Counted from the first letter of the stretch, positions 1 through 8,691 are shown. The stretch is 15,262 nt of DNA from Tepidimonas sp. UBA997 (GCA_002291945.1 DBAZ01000023.1:7644-22905), one strand, 5' to 3'. Notes: generated from the sequence alone by a model not told the origin. Numbers and translations: made by a program.

Positions 1-1505
<1,505 letters not shown>

Positions 1506-1536
1506 AACTGGCTCCTCATTGAATACATGAGACTTG

Positions 1537-1564
1537 ACATGGGATGCATTTTAGGTGTTTCAAG
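1537..1564 (-). promoter_or_regulatory. sigma-32 (heat-shock) type promoter for ftsH
   Basis: On the minus strand CTTGAAA (1564-1558) is followed after 13 bases by TCCCATGT (1544-1537). This matches the RpoH consensus CTTGAAA-N12-15-CCCCATnT with one mismatch in the second box. Transcription would begin near 1530 and leave a leader of about 25 nt that contains the GAGGAG ribosome binding site at 1517-1512. FtsH is a heat-shock gene in E. coli and takes part in sigma-32 turnover, so the match is biologically sensible. It is inferred from sequence only. Confidence 0.7.
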
Positions 1565-1624
1565 GCGTCCTGCCTGAAATCTCGACAAATCCATTCGTAT
1601 GACGTGGATAGAAATGCCCAACCG

Positions 1625-2296
1625 TCAGGTTTTGAGACCGATGCCGATCAGAAAGGTTTCCGAGGATTTGTCACGCGAGGCTTTCGGCTTGAGCGGCTTG
1701 ACGACCTTGAAGGCCTGCCGCAAGCGTTGCACCAGTTCACTGTAGCCGCTGCCATGAAAAAGCTTCACCACCAGAGCGCCGTCGGGCTTGAGGTGGTGCC
1801 GGGAAAAATCCAGCGCCAGCTCCACCAGATGGGCGATCCGCGCCGCATCCACGGTTTCGACGCCTGACAGGTTGGGGGCCATGTCCGACAGCACCACATC
1901 GACCGGGCGCGGGGAGCCATCGGGCCGCTGCAAGGCGCGTTCCAGGGTTTGCAGCACCGCCTCCTCGCGAAAGTCACCCTGAATGAACTCAACCCCTTCG
2001 ATCGGCTCCATCGGGAGCATGTCCAGACCGATGATGGTACCGTTCAACGCCCCCGAGGCGGCCCCGTCGGGGGACAGGCGGCGGCGCAGGTACTGACTCC
2101 AGGCCCCGGGCGCACACCCCAAGTCGAGTACACACTGCCCCGGCCGGATCAGGCGGAAGGTTTCATCGATCTCCTTGAGCTTGTAGGCGGCGCGTGCGCG
2201 GTAGCCTTCCTTCTGGGCCAGTTTGACCCACGGATCGTTGACGTGCTGATTCAGCCAAGCCTTGTTGACCTTCTTGCTCTGCGTTTTGACCTTCAT
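1625..2296 (-). CDS. rlmE: 23S rRNA (uridine-2'-O-) methyltransferase RlmE (RrmJ/FtsJ)
   Basis: SAM-dependent methyltransferase that modifies the A-loop uridine (U2552 in E. coli) of 23S rRNA late in 50S assembly. It has 223 residues against 209 in E. coli. The SAM motif VLDLGCAPGAWSQYL lies at 56-70. The K-D-K-E catalytic tetrad is K39, D138 (SDMAPN), K178 (VVKLF) and E213 (SSETF). The 14-residue offset after the first lysine comes from two loop insertions, near 71-86 and near 122-131. The start at 2296 gives the expected basic N-terminus. No convincing Shine-Dalgarno precedes it, and only 17 bp separate it from the divergent yhbY. It lies upstream of ftsH on the same strand and may be partly cotranscribed with it. 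Confidence 0.96.
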   Translation of the reverse strand: MKVKTQSKKVNKAWLNQHVNDPWVKLAQKEGYRARAAYKLKEIDETFRLIRPGQCVLDLGCAPGAWSQYLRRRLSPDGAASGALNGTIIGLDMLPMEPIEGVEFIQGDFREEAVLQTLERALQRPDGSPRPVDVVLSDMAPNLSGVETVDAARIAHLVELALDFSRHHLKPDGALVVKLFHGSGYSELVQRLRQAFKVVKPLKPKASRDKSSETFLIGIGLKT

Positions 2297-2298
2297 GC

Positions 2299-2307
2299 TG
2301 GGATAAT
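2299..2307 (+). promoter_or_regulatory. candidate extended -10 element for yhbY in a 17-bp divergent gap
   Basis: TGGGATAAT reads as an extended -10 (TG-n-GATAAT). No good -35 lies 16-18 bp upstream. A start site 6-8 nt beyond the hexamer falls at or next to the yhbY ATG (2314), so the mRNA may be leaderless, and no ribosome binding site is visible. The element sits inside a 14-bp imperfect palindrome, GGGATAATTGTCCC (2300-2313), that fills most of the gap between the two divergent start codons. This is inference from position and motif. Confidence 0.4.
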
Positions 2308-2313
2308 TGTCCC

Positions 2314-2790
2314 ATGCCTCAGATCACACTCACACCCGCCCAGCGCAAAATTCACCGGGCCGATGCCCATCACCTCGACCCCGTCGTGCTCATCGGCAGC
2401 GACGGACTTACCGACGCCGTCACGAAAGAAGTTGACGCGGCGCTGAATGCGCACGGCCTGATCAAGGTGCGTGTGTTCAGCGACGACCGCCTAGCCCGCG
2501 ACGGCTACTTCCAGCAACTGGCCGACGCGCTCAACGCTGCCCCCATCCAGCACATCGGCAAGTTGCTGGTGCTCTGGCGCCCCATCGCCGAGAAGGAAAA
2601 ACCGCTCGACGAAGACCGCAAACCAGGCCCGCGCGATGTGAAGATCCTCAAATACAGCAAGAAGGGCGGGCAGCGGCCTGAAGTCAAAACCGTGCGCGTG
2701 CTGGGCAACGAGCGCCTGACGGCGGGCGGGCTGGTCAAGCGGGCCAAAAAGCCCACCCAGAAAAGTGTGAAGAAAACCACGCAACAATAA
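2314..2790 (+). CDS. yhbY: YhbY-like CRM-domain RNA-binding protein with extended tail
   Basis: A CRM-domain (YhbY/CRS1) protein that associates with pre-50S ribosomal particles. Residues 1-95 form the whole CRM fold, with the GxxG RNA-binding loop at G28-S-D-G31 and the conserved helix after it (LTDAVTKEVDAAL). The E. coli protein is about 97 residues long. This one has 158, the extra 60 being a hydrophilic Lys/Arg-rich tail (ILKYSKKGG, RAKKPTQK) that looks like added RNA-binding surface. A long basic tail seems usual in Comamonadaceae, from memory. It diverges from rlmE, another 50S assembly factor, and ends 4 nt before prlC, so the two plus-strand genes probably share an mRNA. Confidence 0.9.
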   Translation: MPQITLTPAQRKIHRADAHHLDPVVLIGSDGLTDAVTKEVDAALNAHGLIKVRVFSDDRLARDGYFQQLADALNAAPIQHIGKLLVLWRPIAEKEKPLDEDRKPGPRDVKILKYSKKGGQRPEVKTVRVLGNERLTAGGLVKRAKKPTQKSVKKTTQQ

Positions 2791-2794
2791 GCCG

Positions 2795-4921
2795 ATGAAC
2801 GCCGCCGCCGCCACTGCCCCTGCCACCGACACGCTCACCATGACCCAGACCTTGGCCGCCAACCCGCTGCTGGACTTCTCCGCCCTGCCCCGGTTCGATG
2901 CCATCGAGCCTGAGCATGTTGGCCCGGCTGTGGATGCCCTGCTGGAGTCGGCCAATCAGGCGCTGGAGACGGTGACGGCAGCGGACTTCCCGCCCGTGTG
3001 GGCCACCTTGGCGCGCGAGCTCGACGTGGCCACCGAGCGGCTGGGGCGGGCGTGGGGGGCGGTGAGTCACCTCAATGCCGTGGCCGACACCCCTGCCCTG
3101 CGCACCGCCTTCAATGCCGCCTTACCCAAAGTCACCGAGTTCTGGACCCGGCTGGGTGCCGACGAACGCTTGTACGCCAAATACAAGGCCATGAACCCGG
3201 CCAGCCTGACGCCGGAACAATCGCAAGCGCACCGCAACGCCATGCGCGGCTTCGTGCTCGGGGGGGCCGAACTGCAAGGCGACGCCAAAGCGCGATTTGC
3301 CGCCATTCAGGAACACCAAGCAACGCTGAGCCAGAAATTCAGCGAAAACGCACTCGACGCCACCGACGCCTTTGCTTACTTCGCCTCGGTCGAGGAACTC
3401 GACGGCATGCCCGACGACGTGCAAGCCGCCACCCGCGCAGCCGCCGAGGCCGAAGGCCAAAGCGGTCACAAGATCACCCTGAAGCTACCCTGCTATCTGC
3501 CGGCGATGCAGTTTGGCCGCCACCGTGCCTTGCGCGAGCGCCTGTACCGGGCCTACACCACCCGCGCCAGCGACCAAGCCGAAGGCGCTGCCGTGGCGTT
3601 CGACAACTCGGGCTTCATGCGTGAGATACTGGCCCTGCGCCAAGAGGAAGCGGCCCTGCTGGGCTACCCCGACTTTGCCAGTGTTTCGCTGGTGCCCAAG
3701 ATGGCCGAGTCGCCGCAGCAGGTGGTGCAATTCCTGCGCGAGCTGGCCAGCAAAGCCCGACCCTATGCCGAGCAAGACGTGGCCGACATGCGCACCTACG
3801 CTGCCGAACAGCTCGGCCTGAGCGACCCGCAAGCTTGGGACTGGCCTTACATTGGCGAGCAGTTGCGGCAAGCGCGTTATGCCTACAGCGAACAGGAAGT
3901 CAAGCCCTACTTCACGGCCCCGCAAGTGCTGCAAGGGCTGTTTCACATCATCGAAACGCTGTTCGAGGTGGCCATCCGGCCCGACACGGCACCCGTCTGG
4001 CACCCCGGCGTGCAGTTCTTCCGCATCGAGCGCCCAGCCGCCAGCGGTGATGCAGCACCGCAACTGGTGGGCCAGTTCTACCTCGACCCCGGCGCACGCA
4101 ACGGCAAGCGAGGAGGCGCGTGGATGGACGACGTGCGTGCCCGCTGGCTGCGCCCCGACACCGGGCAGCTACAAACGCCGGTCGCCCATCTGGTCTGCAA
4201 CTTTGCCGAAGGCGTCAACGGCAAGCCGCCCCTGCTCACCCACGACGACGTGATCACGCTGTTCCACGAGTTCGGCCACGGCCTGCACCACATGCTCACG
4301 CAAGTCAATGAGCGTGACGTGAGCGGCATCAGCGGGGTGGAATGGGATGCGGTGGAACTGCCCAGCCAGTTGATGGAAAACTTCTGCTGGGAGTGGGACG
4401 TGCTCAAGCGGATGACCGCCCATGTGGACACCGGCGCACCCCTGCCCCGTGCGCTGTACGACAAAATGCTGGCCGCCAAAAACTACCAAAGCGGCCTGCA
4501 AACCCTGCGCCAGATCGAATTCGCCTTGTTCGACATGCAACTGCACTGCGCCGATGCGCCGCACCACGGCCTTGGGGTGGACTTCATGGGCTTGCTGCAA
4601 GCGGTACGCGACGAAGTGGCGGTGCTCCAGCCCCCGGCGTACAACCGCATGGCGCACACCTTCAGTCACATTTTTGCCGGGGGCTACGCCGCCGGTTACT
4701 ACAGCTACAAATGGGCCGAGGTGCTGAGCGCCGATGCCTATGCGGCGTTCGAAGAAGCCGCAACGGCCACCGGCACGACGCTGGACCCGGCCACGGGTCG
4801 CCGCTACCGCGAGGCGGTGCTGGAAGCGGGAGGCAGTCGCCCGGCCATGGCGTCTTTCAAGGCCTTCCGGGGGCGGGAGCCGCAGATCGACGCTCTGCTG
4901 AGGCATCAGGGCATGGCCTGA
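2795..4921 (+). CDS. prlC: oligopeptidase A, M3-family zinc metallopeptidase
   Basis: Cytosolic M3 metallopeptidase that cleaves oligopeptides such as released signal peptides. It has 708 residues against about 680 for E. coli OpdA. The zinc motif is HEFGH with H491, E492 and H495, and the third ligand is E521 in the VELPSQ segment. The conserved C-terminal substrate-binding stretch SHIFAGGYAAGYYSYKWAEV is present. The ATG at 2795 lies 4 nt after the yhbY stop and would be translationally coupled. The first 15 residues are Ala/Thr-rich and not family-like, so the ATG at 2840 (MTQTLAANPLL) is a fair alternative that aligns better with OpdA. Neither start has a good Shine-Dalgarno. It converges with rpiA 12 bp downstream. 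Confidence 0.95.
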   Translation: MNAAAATAPATDTLTMTQTLAANPLLDFSALPRFDAIEPEHVGPAVDALLESANQALETVTAADFPPVWATLARELDVATERLGRAWGAVSHLNAVADTPALRTAFNAALPKVTEFWTRLGADERLYAKYKAMNPASLTPEQSQAHRNAMRGFVLGGAELQGDAKARFAAIQEHQATLSQKFSENALDATDAFAYFASVEELDGMPDDVQAATRAAAEAEGQSGHKITLKLPCYLPAMQFGRHRALRERLYRAYTTRASDQAEGAAVAFDNSGFMREILALRQEEAALLGYPDFASVSLVPKMAESPQQVVQFLRELASKARPYAEQDVADMRTYAAEQLGLSDPQAWDWPYIGEQLRQARYAYSEQEVKPYFTAPQVLQGLFHIIETLFEVAIRPDTAPVWHPGVQFFRIERPAASGDAAPQLVGQFYLDPGARNGKRGGAWMDDVRARWLRPDTGQLQTPVAHLVCNFAEGVNGKPPLLTHDDVITLFHEFGHGLHHMLTQVNERDVSGISGVEWDAVELPSQLMENFCWEWDVLKRMTAHVDTGAPLPRALYDKMLAAKNYQSGLQTLRQIEFALFDMQLHCADAPHHGLGVDFMGLLQAVRDEVAVLQPPAYNRMAHTFSHIFAGGYAAGYYSYKWAEVLSADAYAAFEEAATATGTTLDPATGRRYREAVLEAGGSRPAMASFKAFRGREPQIDALLRHQGMA

Positions 4922-4928
4922 TCGCGCG

Positions 4929-4958
4929 AGGTGTCAGAACGTGAACGTTTTGACACCT
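4929..4958. terminator. bidirectional hairpin at the prlC/rpiA convergent junction
   Basis: A nearly perfect inverted repeat. GGTGTCA and AACGT on the left pair with ACGTT and TGACACC on the right, with one G-T wobble and a loop of 2-4 nt, giving a stem of about 14 bp. It begins 8 bp after the prlC stop and covers the last eight codons, including the stop, of rpiA. Neither side carries a clear T-run, so it may act as a 3'-end stabiliser or a weak shared terminator. Confidence 0.6.
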
Positions 4959-5605
4959 TCTGCGGTTCCCAGCAGGCACACATGCGCCTTCTGGTGGGCA
5001 AACACCCCCACCGTAACGACGCCCGGCCAGTCGTTGACCATGCTTTCGAAACGCGGCGGGTCGGCGATCTGCAGTCCGGTCACGTCCAGAATGTGCTGAC
5101 CGTTGTCGGTGACCAGCGGTACGCCGTCTTTCAGGCGCAGGCGGGCAGTGGCACCCAAGGCTTCAAACCGACGGGCGATGTGCCGCGCCGCCATCGGAAT
5201 CACTTCCACCGGCAGCGGGAAAGCCCCCAGCACCGGCACCCATTTGCTTGCGTCGGCAATGCAGACAAAGCGCTCGGACAGCGCCGCCACGATCTTCTCG
5301 CGGGTCAGGGCAGCGCCGCCCCCCTTGATCATGTAGCCCCTGGGGTCGATCTCGTCGGCACCGTCAACATAAACCGAGAGCCGATCGACCTGGTTGGCAT
5401 CCAGCACCGCAATGCCCAGCGCCTGCAAGCGGGCGGTGGAGGCGAGCGAACTCGACACTGCCCCGGGTATCTGGTGTTTGATCGTGGCCAACGCATCGAT
5501 GAACTTGTTCACGGTCGAGCCGGTGCCCACGCCCACGACGTCGCCCGGCACCACGTAAGCCAGTGCGGCTTGGCCGACCAAGGTTTTGAGTTCGTCTGCT
5601 TGCAT
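4934..5605 (-). CDS. rpiA: ribose-5-phosphate isomerase A
   Basis: Interconverts ribose 5-phosphate and ribulose 5-phosphate in the pentose phosphate pathway. From the ATG at 5605 it has 223 residues, close to the 219 of E. coli. The phosphate loop GVGTGST spans 25-31. The active-site residues fall exactly on the E. coli numbers: D81 and D84 (DGADEID), K94 and E103 (KGGGAALTREK). A longer reading starting at 5671 adds 22 residues of non-family sequence and overlaps the pyrD leader, so the shorter start is preferred. No clear Shine-Dalgarno is seen. The gene diverges from pyrD, so pentose phosphate supply sits beside pyrimidine synthesis. Confidence 0.96.
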   Translation of the reverse strand: MQADELKTLVGQAALAYVVPGDVVGVGTGSTVNKFIDALATIKHQIPGAVSSSLASTARLQALGIAVLDANQVDRLSVYVDGADEIDPRGYMIKGGGAALTREKIVAALSERFVCIADASKWVPVLGAFPLPVEVIPMAARHIARRFEALGATARLRLKDGVPLVTDNGQHILDVTGLQIADPPRFESMVNDWPGVVTVGVFAHQKAHVCLLGTAEGVKTFTF

Positions 5606-5631
5606 GGAGGGTGGAGCTTGGGTTGTCGATC

Positions 5632-5640
5632 TGGGACAAT
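5632..5640 (+). promoter_or_regulatory. candidate extended -10 for pyrD
   Basis: TGGGACAAT resembles an extended -10 (TG-n-GACAAT) and nearly repeats the TGGGATAAT upstream of yhbY. It would start transcription near 5647 and leave a leader of about 40 nt before the pyrD ATG. No -35 is recognisable. Weak evidence, based mainly on the recurrence. Confidence 0.3.
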
Positions 5641-5687
5641 CGGGCGCGATTCGCGTCTGATTGATGCACACACGCCGAGATTATCCG

Positions 5688-6743
5688 ATGTCCCTGCTGC
5701 CCTACCCGCTTGCCCGTTACTTTTTGTTCAAGATGGACCCCGAAGCGGCCCACGAACTCACCCTGCACCGGCTGGCGCAGATTCAACACACCCCGTTGCT
5801 GCGACTGGCTGCCCAGCCGCGTATCCACGACCCCATCACCCTAGCCGGGCTGGTGTTTCCCAATCGCGTGGGCTTGGCCGCCGGGCTGGACAAAAACGCC
5901 CGTTGCATCGACGCTTGGGGTGCGCTGGGCTTCGGCTTTGTGGAAGTGGGCACAGTCACCCCGCTGGGGCAAGCGGGCAACCCCAAGCCGCGCATGTTTC
6001 GCCTGCCGGAACAACGGGCCCTGATCAACCGGCTCGGTTTCAACAACGACGGGCTCGACATGTTCATCCGCAACGTCGGGCAATCGCGTTTGCGCCAGCA
6101 AGCCGGTGGCGGCCCGATGCTGCTGGGCCTGAACATCGGCAAAAACGCCACCACACCGATTGAAAACGCCACCCAGGACTACCTGCTCGCCCTGCGCGGG
6201 GTTTACCCCTACGCCGACTACATCACGGTCAATATTTCGAGCCCCAACACCCAGAACCTGCGCGCCCTGCAGAGTGACGAAGCGCTAGACCGCCTGCTCG
6301 ATGCCTTGGCCCGTGAACGCGAAGCACTGCAAGGACGTCTGGGCCTGCGCAAACCCATTTTCGTCAAGATCGCCCCCGATCTGGACGAGCCGCAGGTGGC
6401 AGTGATTGCCGACACCTTGGTGCGGCACGGCATGGACGGCGTGATCGCCACCAACACCACCCTGTCGCGGGTAGCGGTACAGGGCTTGCGCCATGCCACA
6501 GAAGCGGGCGGGCTGTCGGGAGCGCCGGTGCTGCAAGCCAGCAACACCGTGATCCGCCAACTGCGCAGTCGGCTGGGACGGCATTTTCCCATCATCGGGG
6601 TGGGTGGCATCCTGTCCGGAGACGATGCCATCAGCAAGGTGCAAGCAGGTGCCGACGTGGTGCAGATCTACACCGGATTGATCTACCGGGGGCCAGAATT
6701 GGTGACCGATGTGGCACGCGCCCTGCTCAAGATGCGGGCATAA
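5688..6743 (+). CDS. pyrD: dihydroorotate dehydrogenase (quinone), class 2
   Basis: FMN enzyme that oxidises dihydroorotate to orotate and passes electrons to quinone, the membrane-linked fourth step of UMP synthesis. It has 351 residues from the ATG at 5688. The N-terminal amphipathic segment (YPLARYFLFKMDPEAAHELT) is the class 2 membrane/quinone domain. Further motifs are GLAAGLDKNA (K69), the loop NRLGFNNDG, the catalytic Ser185 in NISSPNT (N182-T188), and the FMN phosphate region GVGGI near the C-terminus. An upstream in-frame TTG at 5661 would add nine residues of no family character and was not used. It ends 71 bp before the convergent HipB-like gene. Confidence 0.97.
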   Translation: MSLLPYPLARYFLFKMDPEAAHELTLHRLAQIQHTPLLRLAAQPRIHDPITLAGLVFPNRVGLAAGLDKNARCIDAWGALGFGFVEVGTVTPLGQAGNPKPRMFRLPEQRALINRLGFNNDGLDMFIRNVGQSRLRQQAGGGPMLLGLNIGKNATTPIENATQDYLLALRGVYPYADYITVNISSPNTQNLRALQSDEALDRLLDALAREREALQGRLGLRKPIFVKIAPDLDEPQVAVIADTLVRHGMDGVIATNTTLSRVAVQGLRHATEAGGLSGAPVLQASNTVIRQLRSRLGRHFPIIGVGGILSGDDAISKVQAGADVVQIYTGLIYRGPELVTDVARALLKMRA

Positions 6744-6804
6744 AAACTTTTTTTGACTTGCATCAAGCTTCGAACGTGGCGAAAAACCCGTTGCTTTGCT
6801 TTGA

Positions 6805-6826
6805 AACCGGCCATTCATGGCTGGTT
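6805..6826. terminator. hairpin between convergent pyrD and hipB-like gene
   Basis: AACC-g-GCCA, loop ttca, TGGC-t-GGTT: two 4-bp arms joined by a G-T wobble on the plus strand, so about 9 bp of stem. It overlaps the last codons of the HipB-like gene. No strong T-run follows. A shared 3' end for the two convergent genes is plausible. Confidence 0.4.
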
Positions 6827-7081
6827 CTTGCTGTTGGCAGGATCGTGTAAATGGGTGGCCACGCTCTCGGGCACATCCACCATGACCCGCACGCCAAGCC
6901 CCTCAAGCACTTGGAAGAGCTTGCCCCACTGTACCGTTTCACTGCCGCGCTCGACCTTGCCGAGAAAATTCTCGCTCACACCGATGCTGCCGGCCGCATC
7001 GTCTTGGCGGATCTTCTGTGCCTTGCGGCTGGCGCGCACCACCTTGCCGATGGCAGCCGCGCTGTCGAGGGTAAACTTCAT
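6815..7081 (-). CDS. HipB/Y4mF-type XRE-family transcriptional repressor, solitary
   Basis: Small DNA-binding protein of 88 residues. A single Cro/C1-type helix-turn-helix lies at about 24-62, with the recognition region around GSIGVSENFLGKVERGSE and the characteristic ending LEGLGVRVMVDVP, as in HipB antitoxins. HipB normally neutralises the kinase HipA and represses the hipBA operon. No hipA is present: downstream on this strand lies only the 3' end of pyrD, and upstream is the end of dsbB. The ATG at 7081 has AGGA six bases before it; a TTG two codons earlier is less likely. A 7+7-bp inverted repeat overlaps its promoter, pointing to autorepression. It could be an orphan antitoxin or a repressor recruited for another target. 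Confidence 0.85.
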   Translation of the reverse strand: MKFTLDSAAAIGKVVRASRKAQKIRQDDAAGSIGVSENFLGKVERGSETVQWGKLFQVLEGLGVRVMVDVPESVATHLHDPANSKNQP

Positions 7082-7085
7082 GATC

Positions 7086-7107
7086 AATCCTCACGCTTGA
7101 GAGGATT
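7086..7107. promoter_or_regulatory. inverted-repeat operator of the HipB-like repressor
   Basis: AATCCTC (7086-7092) and GAGGATT (7101-7107) are perfect reverse complements separated by 8 bp. The layout recalls the E. coli HipB operators (TATCC-N8-GGATA). The site lies between the -10 box and the start codon, overlaps the -10 box by three bases, and its minus-strand right arm includes the AGGA ribosome binding site. Autorepression is the natural reading; the binding protein is inferred. Confidence 0.65.
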
Positions 7108-7133
7108 TTGCACCAATCGGCGGGCCTAGGCAA
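7105..7133 (-). promoter_or_regulatory. sigma-70 type promoter of the hipB-like gene
   Basis: On the minus strand TTGCCT (7133-7128) is followed after exactly 17 bp by CAAAAT (7110-7105), each matching four of six consensus bases. The start site would fall near 7098, inside the inverted-repeat operator. Confidence 0.5.
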
Positions 7134-7229
7134 AAAATCCTGTTGAATGTGCGGATTTTATGTATTGGCCGTCGCCCTTGTCTGCCATCCCCTCCAAGGA
7201 TTGGAACGCGAGCCAGCCAACTGGCACCC

Positions 7230-7248
7230 AAGCGCCTTAGCGGCGCTT
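7230..7248 (-). terminator. hairpin at the dsbB stop codon
   Basis: AAGCGCC and GGCGCTT form a perfect 7-bp stem around a 5-nt loop that contains the dsbB TAA stop. No T-run follows on the minus strand, so it may work as a weak or Rho-assisted terminator of the fpr-dsbB unit. Confidence 0.45.
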
Positions 7249-7749
7249 CAGCAAGGCCAAAAACAGCAACACCCCGAGCACAGCCATGCCACTGAAAACC
7301 AAAAAAGACCAGTTGGCGATCGTCAGGCCCAGAAAAGTCCAGTCGATCTTGGAGCAATCGCCGGTGCCGCGGAACACCATCGGGATTACCCGCCGCAGCG
7401 GGAAGCTCTCGATCATGCCGAACAGGTCGCGCCCGCAGGACAGAATTTCGGGTGGATACCATTGCAGCCAGCTCTGCCGTGCCGCGGTCAGTGCGCCAAA
7501 CACGGCCATACCGACCAGCGCAAGCACGCCGACCTGATGCACGCGGCGCTGGGTAAACAGGGCCGTGATCAGGGCAATCAGCCCCACCCCAATGAGGGCA
7601 TAGCGCTGAACGATGCACATCGGGCATGGCTCCAGCCCCACCACTTGCTGCAAGTACATGCCATAAGCCAACATGCCGGCGCAAATCAGCGCCAGCAAGA
7701 GCAAGCACCGCTGCGGGTGCTTGGCCAGGGTATCCAGCAGAGCAGGCAT
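7237..7749 (-). CDS. dsbB: disulfide bond formation protein B
   Basis: Inner-membrane quinone reductase that reoxidises periplasmic DsbA. It has 170 residues with four predicted transmembrane helices (about 13-33, 49-64, 72-89, 144-166). The first redox pair is C42 and C45 (PCPMC), followed by the conserved R49. The second periplasmic pair is C105 and C132. The spacing closely follows E. coli DsbB (C41, C44, C104, C130). The ATG at 7749 was chosen because it gives a family-like N-terminus and lies 10 nt after the fpr stop. A TTG start at 7785 would overlap fpr. No clear Shine-Dalgarno is seen, so coupling to fpr translation is likely. Confidence 0.94.
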   Translation of the reverse strand: MPALLDTLAKHPQRCLLLLALICAGMLAYGMYLQQVVGLEPCPMCIVQRYALIGVGLIALITALFTQRRVHQVGVLALVGMAVFGALTAARQSWLQWYPPEILSCGRDLFGMIESFPLRRVIPMVFRGTGDCSKIDWTFLGLTIANWSFLVFSGMAVLGVLLFLALLKRR

Positions 7750-7759
7750 CAGATCAGGT

Positions 7760-8536
7760 TCAACTTTCGGCAAAAGCGCGTTCAATCACAAAATCACCCG
7801 GGGTGCTGGTGTTGCCTTCCACGAAACGCCGCTCTTCCATCATGCGCTTGAGGTCGCGCAGCATGTCGGGGCTGCCGCAGATCATGACGCGATCTTCGGC
7901 CGGATCGAGCTTGGGCAAGCCCAAGTCGGCCTCCAGCTTGCCGGTGGCAATCAGGTCGGTGATGCGGCCACGGTTCTTGAAAGGCTCACGGGTCACGGTC
8001 GGGTAATACCTCAACTGCTTAGACACCATGTCGCCCAAAAATTCATGTTTCGGCAGATCCACCGTGATGAATTCGCAGTAGGCCAGCTCATTGACCTGGC
8101 GCACGCCATGCACCAGCACCACCTGGTCGAATTTTTCGTAGGTTTGCGGGTCGCGGATGATGCTCATCCAAGGGGCCAGCCCGGTGCCCGTACCCAGCAG
8201 ATACAGCCGTTTGCCCGGCAGCAGATAGTCGATCAGCAGGGTGCCGGTGGGTTTGCGGCCCACCACAATCGTGTCACCCGGCTGGATGTGTTGAAGCTGG
8301 CTGGTCAGCGGGCCGTCCGGCACCTTGATGCTGAGGAACTCCAGATGCTCCTCGTAATTGGCGCTGGCGATGCTGTAAGCCCGCAAAATGGGTTTGCCGC
8401 CCGGCTGCTTGAGGCCGATCATGGTGAAATGGCCGTTGGAAAAACGCAGCGATGCGTCACGGGTGGTGGTGAAACTGAACAGCCGATCGGTCCAGTGATG
8501 AACGGTCAGGACCCGTTCTTCGTTGAATGCGCTCAT
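7760..8536 (-). CDS. fpr: ferredoxin/flavodoxin-NADP+ reductase
   Basis: FAD enzyme of 258 residues that exchanges electrons between NADPH and ferredoxin or flavodoxin, of the short bacterial (Azotobacter/Pseudomonas Fpr) type. The FAD motif R52-A-Y-S55 is followed by the NADP pyrophosphate motif GTGTGLAP (115-122) and CGSP (220-223). It ends in ERAFAES, so it has a tail beyond the aromatic residue that stacks on FAD. It is the first gene of a unit with dsbB and diverges from yggX. In enterobacteria both fpr and yggX belong to the superoxide (SoxRS) response; in pseudomonads fpr is under FinR. Shared oxidative control is plausible here but not shown. Confidence 0.94.
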   Translation of the reverse strand: MSAFNEERVLTVHHWTDRLFSFTTTRDASLRFSNGHFTMIGLKQPGGKPILRAYSIASANYEEHLEFLSIKVPDGPLTSQLQHIQPGDTIVVGRKPTGTLLIDYLLPGKRLYLLGTGTGLAPWMSIIRDPQTYEKFDQVVLVHGVRQVNELAYCEFITVDLPKHEFLGDMVSKQLRYYPTVTREPFKNRGRITDLIATGKLEADLGLPKLDPAEDRVMICGSPDMLRDLKRMMEERRFVEGNTSTPGDFVIERAFAES

Positions 8537-8604
8537 GGTGTAAAAATGAAAGACAGGCCGCCAGTGTAGCGACTGCCCGGCAGGAACAAGGAAGGCAGGC
8601 CAGA

Positions 8605-8638
8605 ACCCCGTCGGGGTCAGGGGCGATCAAAGCTTGAT
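8605..8638. promoter_or_regulatory. two short palindromes in the fpr/yggX divergent region
   Basis: The 155-bp intergenic region 8537-8691 contains ACCCCG-T-CGGGGT (8605-8617) and ATCAA-AGC-TTGAT (8626-8638), 8 bp apart. The second overlaps TTGATA, a possible -35 for yggX, although no good -10 lies at 16-18 bp from it. Such paired palindromes between two stress genes could be regulator sites. No regulator is assigned. Confidence 0.35.
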
Positions 8639-8691
8639 ACAGTGCTGACCTAGCGTTCAATCATAACCAAGACCACTCTCGAGGACAGCAC

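Noticed and set aside
5606..5671. Longer rpiA start adding 22 residues
   Set aside because: The extra residues are not in the family, while active-site numbers match E. coli exactly with the shorter start.
6744..6760. A/T run after pyrD as an intrinsic terminator
   Set aside because: The T-run has no GC-rich stem before it. The hairpin at 6805-6826 is the better candidate.
7187..7201. Second HipB-type operator ATCC-N7-GGAT
   Set aside because: The arms are only 4 bp, the spacer differs from the main site, and it lies far upstream of the promoter; chance is likely.
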